A stretch of 64,000 nt of DNA from Rhynchonema sp. JSB1_4 (GCA_030248065.1 JASAMV010006942.1:1-64000); one strand, 5' to 3'. Counted from the first letter of the stretch, positions 31,801 through 43,174 are shown. Translations and numbers: made by a program. The notes: a model not told the origin generated them from the letters alone.

Positions 31801-33346
31801 CCGTGATTTCGTCCACCTTCTCACTCTTTCCTGTCCTGGTTTTGTATTTATTTTTAATTCCCGTAACTTGCACACCCTGTTTTGTATTTATTTTCATGTC
31901 CGTGAACTCCACACCTGATCTTGTAATTATACTTCTTCCACTTAATCTGCTTACGTATGTATTATTGAGTTGGTGCCGACGCAATAAACAAACAGCAATT
32001 TGATTGTGCAGTCAACTTGTTGTTCACGAAATCTTGAACTTTTGTACATTCGTCGAAATAACGTATTAAAATGCTTACATTCATCAAATTTGACTTTGCC
32101 ACTTCAGAGATATGGTTGAGAGCAAATGGAGTGACGAAACGTTCATGCAACACGGCTGGAAACGATCATATTTTCTCGACGACAACAAAAAATTAACGCT
32201 TCCCTGGAGTTTAGAGGTTCGTGGAAGGCGGCCTGCACATCAAGTTTTTGGGAATTTGGAACACGAGCAATCGTGTAGTCTCCAAATGCTTTGTGGGTGA
32301 TTTTTCTGTTAAAGCAAACCCTGCGAAAATATGAAATGTGAAAATTTTTGCGAAAACATTTGTGATTATGCTAATTGCAGCGACTGCCAACAGGTGACGA
32401 GTGTGACCCAGTAAGGCGCAGTATTTGGCCGATACGATCAGACATGAACGTGGACACAGCGGGCATGCGGGCACAATTGGCCAAGATGGAAAGACATGTA
32501 CAATGCATTCCCACACATGGTAGGCGGTTGGGGGTGCATTTTCCCATCAGTAATAATTTGAAAATACTACATTTTGGTGCCGTTTTGTGGAGGTGCATAT
32601 GTAATCGGGTGAGGTTAAGTAGCTCGTTTTCTCCGATTCTCGCAGACGGGTGGTGCACGGGTTGGGCAAAAAACGTTTATTTTTAAAAAATGGTTCTTTT
32701 AGACGTTTTTAAAAAAAACGTTTTTTAAACCGCCCAGATGACCAAAATATGTACTAAAAAAGGGAAAACGCTCATGTTGGGAAGAAAACGTGGTTAAATG
32801 AAGTAATTCTATGTGTTCTGAGGCAAAATAAACGGGTTTCAACCATTTTCTGGCTAGTTGGTAACATCCCATATCAGACCCGCCTCATGGGACCAACTTT
32901 GGCCGGGGTCAGCATTGAAAGTCAAACTCCGTATATCGATGTATCTCGACAAAGTAAAAATAGGTCAAAATTTTTTTAGAAAAAAATGGGACAAAAAAAA
33001 TTGATTTTCCTTGAAACTCAGGGTACTTTCCCTGAAAAATCAGGGAAACTCAAGGAAATTCAGGATTTAAAAAGAACGAAAAACGACCCAGACGTTTGTT
33101 TAAAAAAAACGCCGTCGTTATTTTTGCCCTACCCTGTGTGCACCAGGTCATCGTCAGTGTGAATGCACCATATAATTTCATTGCAATTCTTCAGGTCTGC
33201 AACATCTACCCTTTCTACCCGACGTATCGTTATGTTGGCCCGATTGCAACAGCGACTACGACAGCCAGTTGGTGTCACCCGACAGATATAGACTCGAAAA
33301 CGAAGGCTTCCATATTGATTCGGGACAAAAGAGCGCTATGTGCTAG
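28866..33346 (+). CDS. DUF273-family glycosyltransferase-like protein (9 exons, ~390 aa)
   Basis: Exons 28866-29021, 29094-29222, 29373-29546, 30276-30364, 30608-30707, ~31496-31621, 32108-32216, 32381-32519 and 33195-33346. Residues 9-26 are a hydrophobic anchor behind a basic start (MRMRARR), giving a type II Golgi-type topology. Exon 2 has the [11 protein letters not shown] motif. Exon 3 has [15 protein letters not shown], a DxD metal site (residues 121-123) typical of GT-A folds. Exons 3-5 continue as [28 protein letters not shown] and FNYDNGPVH; exons 6-7 give AHGWAIDR and FMQHGWK. This is the nematode DUF273 order; its substrate is not known. All joins are in phase except exon 5 to 6, where the best donor (phase 0) and acceptor (phase 2) disagree; a T-free block lies in that intron. 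The last intron carries a hAT-like element. Confidence 0.75.
30900..31440. repeat. T-free A/C-rich block in a DUF273 intron
   Basis: About 540 bases in which T is almost absent, with long A and C runs, ending in A tracts. Normal composition returns abruptly at ~31440. It has no repeat unit or coding pattern and resembles the blocks at 13735-13975 and 5590-5732. Confidence 0.85.
32658..33136 (+). mobile_element. hAT-like non-autonomous element in the last DUF273 intron
   Basis: Starts CGGGTTGGGCAAAAAACG and ends GCCCTACCCTG, with the family body (GGTACTTTCCCTGAAAAATC). Flanks GTGGTGCA and TGTGCACC are only roughly alike, so the duplication has decayed or the ends are off by a base or two. It does not touch splice sites. 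Confidence 0.75.
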
Positions 33347-33737
33347 ATTGATGTGACTGTAATCAACAGCAATGATCCTTATTCAGTTGCATCTATTTAA
33401 TCCGTCTACACTAACACTATGTTTGACTCATTATTTATTCATTGCACCAACGTTCAACTTTCAAATTGCAATGCTCATACTGTGTATCCTTTCTTCTAAG
33501 TTCCTTTTAACCAGGACGTACTGTGCTCGTATTGACAGCAGACGATCAACACTTTGTGGACGCGTACATTTTTCAAACGCGTTTCGCATCGTTACTAATC
33601 GACCAGGGCTTGAACTTCCGAGCCCTGTAAAAATCGTGTTATAACGTCATACGCTTTCTCGTTGGAATGAATCTGAAATTGGGGGTGCAGTCCGACCAAT
33701 TCCATGACATATACTGTATGTATATTTTACACGTGGT

Positions 33738-34794
33738 TTAAAGGTGCTGGTCAACAACCCATCGACTTCGTTTAATCTTGGGGGCAGTGCACCTGAACAA
33801 AGGACTCGACCCTGACTTGGGGAGTCGATTGGTTGCTTCCTGATGTTTCACGGCCGGGTTGAAGTTTGCCCCTCAGTGAAAAAATGCAAAAATTGTGCCG
33901 GGTTTCCGTGGAAAGGACAATTCGCGGCAACGTTTAATAATTTCAGAATATCAAGCACCAACGTTTGTTTCATCAGTATGATATACAGCTTTGCAAGAAA
34001 CAGCTTGTATCCTGAAGGAGAAGTCATTTAGTTCCAAAAACCTGGTGTTTTTTGGTCACCGTTTTCTTCGCCGATAATTTTAAGCATCTGCGATTGACCA
34101 GCAAATGTGTTGATCGGACACAAAAATTCTCTAATTACTGTGTACATAACCTGTGCTTTTGAGTTCTTTGCACCAAATACAGCTAACGCAATAATTCGGA
34201 CAACATGCGCAAGTCGGTCATTATGGGCGTGCGCGACCCCAAAAAACACAAAACATTTTTGAGTGCTCGAATCTGCACGTTGTTTTTGAGCGCGCGCGCT
34301 GATAATGACCGACTTGCGCATGTTGTCCGAATTATTGTATTAGCTGTGTTTGGTGCAGAGAACTCAAAAGCACAGGTTATGTACACAATAATAAGAGGAT
34401 TTTTGTGCTTGATCAACACATTTGCTGGTCAATCGCAGATGCTTAAAATTATCGGCGAAGAAAACGGTGACCAAAAAACACCAGGTTTTTGGAACTAAAT
34501 GACTTCTCATTTAGGATGCAAGCTGTTTCCTGCAAAGCCGTACCGATGAAATAAATGTTTGTGCTTGATATTCTGAAATTCTTAAACGTCGCCGTGAATT
34601 GTGCTTTCCACGGGAAGCCGGCATAACTTTTGCATTTTTTCACTGAGGGGCAAACTTCAACCTGGCCGCGAAACATCAGGAAGCAACGAATCGACTCTCC
34701 AAGTCAGAGTCGAGTAACACGATATCCCACCTTTCTTAATGTGCACTGCCCCCAAGATTAAGCGAGGTCGATGGGTTGTTGACCAGTAGCTTTA
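33738..34794. repeat. Foldback element, ~490 bp arms with ~70 bp loop
   Basis: Arm 33738-34226 is matched in complement by 34295-34794: for example GTTGAAGTTTGCCCCTCAGT and GTCGGTCATTAT recur inverted, the latter next to the loop. Arms are ~90% alike by eye. Open frames in both arms encode mirrored, meaningless peptides. A relative with split arms is at 58486-60792. Confidence 0.85.
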
Positions 34795-36254
34795 AGCCAA
34801 CTTTAAAAAAGCCTTGTCATGAGGAATTAGATGGACTATACATTCGTTCAGATTAATCAACGTATAAAAACGATGCGAGAGCTGCCCTAAAGTTGGACTA
34901 TGATCCGATCTCTTAGGGTTAGGTTTTTTGAACAACCAACCAAATTGTGCACACATGAATTGCCGCCGGCACTGCAGTTCGGTGCCACTGAGCACACACA
35001 ATCGCGTACAAGAGGGGCGCCTCGGCGCGAAGTGCGGCCGCTGACGCCATTGGGTTCGGACAACAATTAATCCCGTTGTCCCAGCTGGAAATACATACCG
35101 GAGAATGCCAAGCAAGTCCCCCGCCCTTGAATATGAACTCAGTGGGGGCTTATTCAGAATATTTTCCGAATAAGCCCCTATCAGTGGTGCACAATTCTAA
35201 GCGATGCATGAATACATAGCGAGGTGTCGGAATTGGTGGCAGTTCTTCGCTCTTTCGTGAGTCTCCCAAACCTCAATGCCCGATCTTCACAGTTGTCTTT
35301 TATCTGTTGTTTCAGACGGGATAGTTTATGTACGGTGTTATAGGGAAACTAAAGGCAAGAGGGAAAATACACACAAAATAAGCCAGTGAAGCTATGTATG
35401 TCACAAGCTCCGCCCAGTCTGTTGGTATCACGTGACCTGGTGCATGGTCATAGTCTATTGGTTATAGTTACCGGTTGGATTATTTATAGTAGGACTAAAG
35501 TCACAACAATTCCTACACGAAGGCTTATTTAAATTATTTTTTCTGAAAACTCAGGTCCCATGTGTATGGCGATCCCGAATAAGCACCCATGGTGCTTATT
35601 TGGCATTCTACGGCCAGTATGCACTTTGCTGACATTTTGAGCGTGTTTACTGTTTGAATTTGACTTGGCATAAAATATTATTAATCATTGCTCACGTTGG
35701 TCGCCAGCCGGCGGCTCAGGTGTCTCGGGCATGTGTATTAAATATGCAGGATATAAAAACATTTTGGAGCCAAGTCAAAGTGAAACGCAAGCGAAGAAAC
35801 TGGTCCCCGACAGATGACCAATATCAGAAAATTTGGTGATCGGACCGAATCTGGTTCTCGAAACGTGCGATTTTTGCGTTAATGTTAGTGCATCCATTAA
35901 TTTCGACCAGCGTAAGAGTTATTTCATTTGGTTCCTTGAAAAAGTTCACTCTTTCGAAATCTATATGTCCTACATATACTCTGACAATACTTTTGGGAGA
36001 AACTTTTCAAACGCGTTGCCTGATCCGTAAAGCGCACGCAGCTGGCATTGTTATAATATCGGTGCTTGGATAAACACGATCCATTTGCGCAACAGCAATG
36101 GCATCGTGCCAAAGATCCTCATTTCGAAATTTCTATTGCGCACGCAACGAAGCTGTGCGCAACGTTGATCGATTACGCATATTGCAGAAATGTCTTACGT
36201 GTACGCGGTATAGTGTTTCCTTTTTATGCAAGTCAAAGGAAACAAGCTACCCCA
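34795..36254. other. Unassigned region with AATAAGCCCC inverted repeats
   Basis: GGGGCTTATTCAGAATATTT and its near complement at 35130-35185, and again around 35520-35610 (GCTTATTT, CCCGAATAAGC), suggest a decayed MITE between ~35100 and 35610. Open frames at 35654-35839 and 36066-36302 have no family I recognise. Confidence 0.35.
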
Positions 36255-36522
36255 CGTTATAACTCAACTCCAGTTTGGGGTCGAGATTTCAGAAACCAAT
36301 GAAAGAGATTAAGAATGTGTCCTTGTTAATCCAAGCACGACACTCAGCAGCAATGGTGAAATGTTTCATTGACATGCTGGCAGCGCACACGAACAAAGCT
36401 CACAGCGAGCATGTGAAACATTGTTGTTGTTAGATACCACAGGCAAACTTTGACACGTTTTTGCCAGCTGCGTGATTGAATCGAAATTGTAATCTCGACC
36501 TCAACCAGAAGTTCAGTTATAA
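36255..36522. mobile_element. MITE with TTATAACTCAACTCCAGTTT ends
   Basis: The ~30 bp ends are inverted copies (GGTCGAGATT near 36280 and AATCTCGACC near 36491). Two ATGTTTCA motifs (36360 and complement at 36412) flank the centre symmetrically, with GCTGGCAGCGC between. Confidence 0.7.
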
Positions 36523-36569
36523 CACGGGCCCACGTGTTTCCTTGGACCAAGAAAAACAGGAAACACTAT

Positions 36570-36697
36570 ACCAGCTGCAATTTTTGGCTGATTGATGCAT
36601 GTGCCTGCGGGCTCCACACCGAACATACGCAAGCGAGGCCGGATCCGGAGTCTGTAAGGCGCAGGGCTCATTCAGCCAAAAATTGTTGCTGGTACAG
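36570..36697. mobile_element. Small MITE with CCAGCTGCAATTTTTGGCTG ends
   Basis: The first 21 bases recur inverted as TCAGCCAAAAATTGTTGCTGG at the end. The GC-rich interior has no coding signal. It abuts an M5 element. Confidence 0.55.
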
Positions 36698-36710
36698 TAA
36701 AGTTCTAATT

Positions 36711-36963
36711 TCGTTGCCTCATACATTTTACGGACGCAGGAAAGCTCCCGTTCGAAGTCGAGGCAGGCAACAAGCTCAACGCACAGTCAACAAGCCACAC
36801 GGCTAGATTAGGTGCGTTTCGAATGTTTCAGTCACACAAGCTGTGTGTGTGTTAGCTGCGTGGCTTGTTCACTGTGTGTTGAGCTTATTGCCTGCCTCGA
36901 TTTCGAACGGAAGTTTCCCTGCGACTGTAAAAATGCATGAGGCAACTTAATTAGATTAGAAAC
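36711..36963. mobile_element. Foldback MITE family M5, second copy
   Basis: Hairpin arms CCCGTTCGAAGTCGAGG and GTCAACAAGCCAC as in 22491-22740, with several mismatches; the centre reads TTTCGAATGTTTCAGTC. Confidence 0.75.
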
Positions 36964-37082
36964 TTGCTATGTTGTACGTATAGTGCGTGACAGGTCCAGT
37001 GACTTCTTTGTAATTCCATCAGGTTAAGGAGCTACACATACAGCCAGGAAAGTCGTGTGAACTCTGAGCCGCCACACCAAAC

Positions 37083-37168
37083 GCATGCTCAAGGAAGGAC
37101 TCGAACCTCCGACCTCACAGCCACCAGGCCTGGACAGCCAGTTGCTCAACCAACTGAGTTACGGGAAC
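37083..37168 (-). tRNA. tRNA-like Pol III unit with long variable region (possible pseudogene)
   Basis: The minus strand has an A box (TAACTCAGTTGG), a perfect B box (GGTTCGAGTCC) and pairable T, D and acceptor stems (GTTCCCG with CTTGAGC, 5 of 7 pairs). The variable region is long, as in class II tRNAs. If the anticodon stem is CTGGC/GCCTG the loop is TGTCCAG, giving a UCC (Gly) anticodon but lacking the usual U33. Class II Gly tRNAs exist in nematodes (nev-tRNAs). It could equally be a decayed tRNA or SINE head. Confidence 0.45.
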
Positions 37169-37365
37169 GCGGTCTGGCTGCGGCTCAAAGTTGCACTTAT
37201 ACCCATGAAGCCGTGCAGACACACACTGCTTTGCACGCCACAGCGCTACACGTTGCGCTGGCTAGCAGACTTCCAGTCCACAGTCGCAACAGAGTGACTC
37301 GGTTGAGTGTTCCTTTGGGAGACAGCCTCAAGCTGGTCCAGTTTCAAAATTGACTTCCCTTTTTC

Positions 37366-37432
37366 TCAGGTTTTCGCTTGGGCTTAGGCTTTGGCTTAGG
37401 CTTATTAGGCTTAGGCTTAGGCCAAATCTTGA
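37366..37432. repeat. Interstitial TTAGGC telomere-like repeats
   Basis: About eight intact or one-base-off TTAGGC units in ~60 bp (GGCTTAGGCTTTGGCTTAGG). Similar short runs occur at 10092, 10910, 17160 and 42118. Confidence 0.75.
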
Positions 37433-37564
37433 GTCAACCTGTGCCTTCTATCGCGAAATCGAAAATTCGCATTTTTCTCTGTCAAGGCAACTAGCTTTTC
37501 TCAACATGCGACACAACACGTATATAGGTGATCACCAACCACTTCGTGAATCTCTACGTGAATG

Positions 37565-37800
37565 CTGTGGACCATAATGGTTACTGGACCCAAATACTAT
37601 GGATCGCAACGATCACTGGACCCTAATGCTATACATTTATCTGGTGGACCTTAATGCTATGGACCATAATGTTACATATGGACCCTAGCGATGAGTGGAC
37701 CGTAATGCTATGGATCCTAACGCTACTGGTCCCAAGTGTAGCATGGGTCCCTAACGAGCCCTGGACCGTAATGATATACGTAACCTGTTGGACCGTAGAC
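37565..37800. repeat. Degenerate minisatellite of TGGACCNTAATGCTA units
   Basis: Roughly fifteen TGGACC/TGGATC words spaced 14-30 bases apart, each followed by TAATG- or AACG-like bases. Unit borders are blurred. No coding potential. Confidence 0.7.
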
Positions 37801-39616
37801 TGTTACCTTTCACCACGGTAGCTCCAACACAGTCAGCATACATAGCTACCGTAACCCATATCATGTTTTGGTTTCTCCCCCTCCCATCCCCTCACCCTCC
37901 CCCAGGGGTTGCATGGTTACCGCTTAGGCTGCGATTAGATAAACGCGGAAAGGTAAATTTCTGCATTCCGCATTCCGCGTTTATCAGCTCACCTTTGCGG
38001 AATTTTAAATTTCTGCAATGCTTTTGCTTGAACATCTCAGTTGCTGTTTGCGTCATTATAACACGCAACATTTGAGGCAGGCCTGTGCCGATGTATGATT
38101 TTTTCTGGCAAAATCTTACCCGAACAGGGAGTGCCCTGATGGGATTTTTCAAGGATGCGATTTTAAAATCTGAATAATTCCGTGTGCATGACAACGCTCA
38201 AGGTATTGTGCGAACAAATCCGTGCCTAGACGTTTGCATGGTGTAAAATGTCGTGCATTCGTCACAAAAACACAAATACACGATTGCATGATTGAGGGAC
38301 ACATAAATGTGCAATCATAGCCTAGATAGACGCTAATCTGCAGGGTTCCGCATATTTGGGCCACCCTACATATATGCACACTGGTGAAGCTACCCACCAT
38401 AGTTTTCAACATAAAGCCCCGGGGGTTCTAAGCGGAAACTTGTGCGTGCCAGGCGGCTGATTTTCCACGAAAAAAAATTTTGCTCGCGCAATATCAAAGA
38501 AAACGTGAAACCCAACCCCCGCCTAAACCGGACAAATAGAAGGCTAATGCCCAGTTTGTAGTATCTTATGTGAATAAAATTTTTTATCATGCCCTATGAT
38601 CTGCACGCGTGGTTTCTCGGACCCTTCCGCAAGACCGTGTGTGGTGCGATTTACCTGGGTCCTTCCCCTTCGTCTGTTACGAATGTGAGTCGCTCCCTAC
38701 CTCACTCAGTTAAAAAAATTATTTACAAAATTTAAAAAAAAACCCAAAACTAAAATATTTTTTAAAGAAAAGTGAGAGAGAAAAACATCGCTGGCATGCA
38801 TTTATTTGTTTTTACATGTACACTTCGAGCACATGCATTATTTCACGCGCAGTGGCATATTCTAAAGCTAGCAGTGTTTAGGAACAAACGATAGCGTGCG
38901 TGCATGTGTGTTTTCAATGCGCGGGTGAAGCAACACGGTTTGAGCAGAACACGTTTTTTTCTGAACACCTGTATTTAGTTTTACGCGTCATGTACTGTAT
39001 ATGCAATATGAAAGTTTAAAACTTCGCCATCAACTCTTGTTTCGGCGTAGGCGACTGTGGAATAATATATGCAGCATGTGAATATATTTTGCATGCGGAT
39101 ATTGATGATAAATAATATGTGACGCTTTAATGAAATGCTCACGGTCGCCACGAATTACGCGCATGTGTGAAGCTGAAGATAACGAAACCATTCCCGATAA
39201 CAACCTGAATAGCCAAACAAACGACATGTGAATTAAAGACAACGCTTCTATGTACCTGCAAGCATTTGCGTCACACGCACGCTTTTTTCGTGCAAATCGC
39301 TGCTATAACCTCGTCTTGATTTATAATCAGTGTAAACCAGTCGCATAACAGCGATTGCGCAGCCATACATAATACTGGCCATTTAAAACCGAAAAGAAAT
39401 GTCAATACATCAAAGCCATGCGTCGTTGTAACTTGCATACGTTCAGCTGCAATTTGTTTCGCAATTCTCGGTATAAAAAGTAAAATTGCCGATTTGTGTT
39501 GTGTGTACAGAATTGGTGAAATTTTGTTATTTTTCTGCCTGATAAATACCCAGAAATAAACCATTTTGTTTGCTACTGGTTTTCGCCGTAATATTTGGCT
39601 AGCGTATTTCCTCTCA
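37801..39616. other. Unassigned AT-rich region
   Basis: A short hairpin around 37930-37990 (ATAAACGCGGAA and TTCCGCGTTTAT) is the only clear structure. A minus-strand open frame at 39271-39564 (97 residues, several hydrophobic stretches) has no domain that I can name. No tRNA or transposon ends are seen. Confidence 0.4.
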
Positions 39617-39968
39617 GGGCGGCCTTACGTAAAAGTAGGAAATATAGGAAATCCTTCACGTGTCAAAACAATTTTTTCAGCAAATTTGAGACGAAACAGG
39701 AAATTTGAAGTTGGAAATATTTCCTATCTTCTATTTCCTACATTGTTTTTTTCGAAACTAGAAAATTGGAAATAGAAATGCTTGGCACAATCAGCAGAAC
39801 CAAACGGGCAACACAGCTCAACAAAATGTTTTGACAAAGTTGCGTGCATGTGTACAATCCGTGATTGGCTAATAAATGTTCCGCCAGTTGTGCTAAAAGT
39901 AGGCTTGTCTATGGTGTCGGGACACGGTGACAGAATTTCATATTTCCTGGTTTTACGTAAGGCCGCCC
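39617..39968. mobile_element. Harbinger-like MITE (GGGCGGCCTTACGTAAAA ends)
   Basis: Complete element: GGGCGGCCTTACGTAAAA at one end, TTTTACGTAAGGCCGCCC at the other, with TCA/TTA flanks that suggest a 3-bp target. AGGAAAT repeats inside. Truncated relatives sit in both palindrome arms. Confidence 0.75.
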
Positions 39969-40450
39969 TTACAGAAGCACTGGGCTTCTATTTTATCGGC
40001 CACCCTCTCACCCCGGGGCTTCTTTTGGGAGGGGGCTTCTATTTTTTTCAGCGACGTTTTAGCTCCGTACCTCATGACAAAAATCCCCAATAAGGAAGCA
40101 AATATCGAACATGTAGGTATGAGAAGCGAAATATACCTGTGAAGTTCGAAAAAAATAGCGTTTTTCACGGCACAAGGTCATTTGTTACACAATCAGTAGC
40201 AGACAAGTGCTTTGCACATCACTGACTGTCAGTTTTGATAAACAACATTGGGTGATTTCCATTGGGAGGAGCTTCTATTTGTGTTCGAGGCATGCCATAC
40301 CCGGGGCTTCTATTGGAGTGGGGGCTTCAATCAGAGAAAATTAGCGGTATATCGGTCTCCATAATGTACCCGTTATGGCGCATTCCTTGTTCTCTCCGAG
40401 CACACAAATGCGCAAAACAATTCATTTCAGCGACCTTTTTGTCAATCAGG

Positions 40451-40550
40451 ATGATGACCGCCATTTTGACCTTGATCGTTTTGAGCGTTGTTTTGCCGTC
40501 AAGCGTCACCGCCAACCCGTGCCGTGGTGCTTTGGATTGCTTGACCGTTC
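40451..40550 (+). CDS. First exon of an unidentified secreted, cysteine-containing protein
   Basis: Translates to MMTAILTLIVLSVVLPSS then VTANPCRGALDCLTV, a clear signal peptide followed by a mature start with two cysteines, and ends at a GTAAGT donor in phase 1. A TTTCAG acceptor ends 20 bases before the ATG, as for trans-splicing. An M1 MITE starts 67 bases after the donor. Downstream, cysteine-bearing open stretches near 40900-40950 (FCDDGEVLPLAKCGQARG, before GTACGT) and 41120-41170 could be further exons, but phases do not fit cleanly, so the gene may be broken. I cannot name the family. Confidence 0.45.
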
Positions 40551-40616
40551 GTAAGTCCAACTTCAACGTCTTAACTCGTTATGGAAATTGCGGCACATAT
40601 TGCAGTACTGCAGATA

Positions 40617-40895
40617 TATTGGTCGCACAATGACTTTATAAGAATTGGTCAATTTTTTTTCTGAATCGCAAAGAGGGAAAGTGACGGGGCAGTGACGTTG
40701 CGTTGCGCGATCGCACACAAAACATGCAGTCACCAAAATGTTTCAGACCCGCAGCAACGTGGGTTCTCTGCTGGATTATTTTCAGGTGAAAATGTTTTGT
40801 GAGAATCACAAATAGCATACAGTAGTTAAGAGTGACTGAACGCGAAAATCAGGATTGATTTGATGAATTCTTATATGGTCATTGTGCGACCAATA
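40617..40895. mobile_element. MITE family M1, near-intact
   Basis: TATTGGTCGCACAATGAC and complement ends with TA flanks; internal AAAATGTTTCAGACCCGCAG lies close to the midpoint. Confidence 0.85.
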
Positions 40896-41226
40896 CCAGT
40901 ATTTTTGCGATGATGGGGAAGTTTTGCCTTTGGCCAAGTGTGGCCAAGCCCGTGGCGTACGTACATAGAGCAGAGCCTGCCTTCAAACTCGATACGGCCA
41001 AATGTCACATCTGCAACTTGCATCAAAAATGGATTTCATCAGATTTCAGATCTCAGGATTTCAGATCATAGATCATGATCATATCATCATCATCAAAGGT
41101 CATTAGATCATAGATCATAAACGGAACGTGTCAAACTTGCAAACAGAATTCGTGGGATACAGACTGCGATGAAACAGTGAAAACAGTATTCCAGAGGAGA
41201 AGACCAAAACGTTGCGCTTCAGTTTA

Positions 41227-41888
41227 GGGCGCGGCCAGGTAGATGCGGACTGCGGACTGCGGACATTGAAAAAAAACTATGTCCAATGTCCGCAGTCCGC
41301 ATCTACCTGGCCGCACTTGCGGACTGCGGACTGCGGACATTGAAAAAAAACTATGTCCAATGTCCGCAGTCCGCAGTCCGCATCTACCTGGCCGCACTTG
41401 CGGACTGCGGTTTGCGGACAATCGAAACATTTTTTGATTGTGTTTGCTGGTGCGATATACAACTGCAGGGTTGTGAATATATTGCAATGTGGAATCCTAC
41501 CCTGTTGCCTGCCATTCAATACCATGAAACATTCTAACGTGTGTGTCCTTATTCTGTGTTTGCTGTGTGTGATACGTGGCAGCCGTCAGTTGTGTGTGTG
41601 CGTGTAGTTTGGCTGTCGAGTCGATTATTGTGAGTTGGCAGATATTACATGGATGTTTCAGGCAACAGCAGAAGACAACACAGTATTATGCACGGTGTGG
41701 AAGTTTGCATATTTACAACCCTGTAGTTGTATGCTTACTGGCAAACACAATCAAAGAAATGTTTCGATTGTCCGCAAACCGCAGTCCGCAAGTGCGGCCA
41801 GGTGGGTGCGGACTGCGGACTGCGGACATTGGACATAGTTTTTTTTCAATGTTCGCAGTCCGCAGTCCGCATCTACCTGGCCGCGCCC
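41227..41888. mobile_element. MITE with GGGCGCGGCCAGGTAGATGC ends and TTA target duplication
   Basis: Perfect terminal repeats GGGCGCGGCCAGGTAGATGC are flanked by TTA on both sides (41224-41226, 41889-41891), fitting a Harbinger-type 3-bp target. Near the left end there are two tandem hairpins of GCGGACTGCGGAC around AAAAAAACTATGTCC; one sits at the right end. The unique centre encodes no supported protein. Confidence 0.8.
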
Positions 41889-42533
41889 TTAGACCCGACA
41901 AACTGGGCAAGCGCCAAAGAGTACAGCACTTGAAAAGCTGGGTCAGAAATGAAATACATAACAAAATATCAACGCAATCACAAAATGCGTGGCGGACAAA
42001 ACAGTGGTGAAAAAAAACAGCGGGGCGGGGGCAAAAACAGCGTTTTTTTTTGAAAAAAAAAACAGCGGCCACTCAAAGAGATGTGTGATTTTGGAGGACA
42101 AAGACCTAAACAGAAGCCTAATCCCAAGCCTAAGCCTAAGGCCCAAATACTAGCTTAAAAATAAACAGCGGTCGCTCGCTTTTTCCGCCGCTGTTTTATC
42201 CGTACCGGCTCAAGAGGTATAGGCAATAATCCATCGGCTCATGGCACTTTTTATACATATGTATGTATTACAGACAGCGCATGCAGCAGCAGCAGCACAC
42301 GCCATTTTCTTAACAAAAAAATACACTTTGAGCGAGTGTCATACTTTGATGACCGCTTTTTAGTTTACTCTGTTTTCGTTAGCTGCTCGACATAGCACTA
42401 TTCTGCATAGTTGCAAAATTTGGCAATGTTTCAACGGGTAACTGCACAGACAGAATAGATGCATTCATTGACGGCAGTAATGTAGCATGCAGCCTGTGTG
42501 TGTGGAGTGCCATGAGCTGGCGGATTGCCTGTA
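41889..42533. other. Unassigned stretch with TTAGGC-type units
   Basis: Contains CCCAAGCCTAAGCCTAAGGC near 42122, a K-run-like AAACAGCG repeat at 42010-42070, and otherwise nothing that I recognise. Confidence 0.4.
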
Positions 42534-42722
42534 TAGGCAAACAACGCCAACACGAGCCCGATTTCGGAGGTGGTGAACTTGCAAAACGCAAAGAAAGAGA
42601 AAATCGTCATGATCCACGCTGTGGAACACAACGTGTAACGTTTCCCAAATCAGCAGCCACGTCTGAATGTTTCACTATTTTGCCAGCTCCGAAATCGGGC
42701 TCGTGTTGACGTAGTGTGTTAC
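42534..42722. mobile_element. MITE family M3
   Basis: AGGCAAACAACGCCAACACG at one end and its rough complement (CTCGTGTTGACGTAGTGTG) at the other; contains GTCTGAATGTTTCAC. Confidence 0.7.
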
Positions 42723-42898
42723 TTTACTTAGTGTCAATCAACACAGCCAGATTTGAATGTTTTCAGCCCGCTCGGAGCTGCGTGAGTGTTTGCGAAACGT
42801 CAGCCAATCATGCACCACCAGTGAATCCCCGCCTCCAGGACATTACGGTGAGCTGTGTCCATTAATCTATTATAGCATATATTATATACAACAACATG

Positions 42899-43174
42899 TA
42901 TTGGTCGCACAATGACTTTATAAGAATTGGTCAAATTTTTTTCCTGAATCGTAAAGAGGGAAAGTGACGGGGCAATGACGTTGCGTTGCGTGATCGCACA
43001 CAAAGCATGTAGTAAAGAGAATGTTTCAGACCTGCGCCAACGTGGTTGATCTGCTGGATTATCTTCAGATGAAAATGTTTTGTGAGAATAACAAATAGCA
43101 CAGTGGTTAAGAGTGACTGAACGTGAAAATCAGGATTGATTTGATGAATTCTTATAGTCATTGTGCGACCCATA
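42899..43174. mobile_element. MITE family M1
   Basis: TATTGGTCGCACAATGACTT start and CATTGTGCGACCCATA end; internal GAATGTTTCAGACC. Confidence 0.8.

Noticed and set aside
31769..32003. Open frames between DUF273 exons 6 and 7
   Set aside because: They lie in an intron and show short direct repeats (TTTTGTATTTATTTT), not coding pattern.
34028..34498. Pair of 97-residue open frames on opposite strands
   Set aside because: They are mirror images produced by the foldback arms.
41524..41607. Signal-peptide-like start MKHSNVCVLILCLLCVIRG
   Set aside because: It lies in the centre of a MITE over the TGAAACATT core and stops after 27 residues; hydrophobic by chance.
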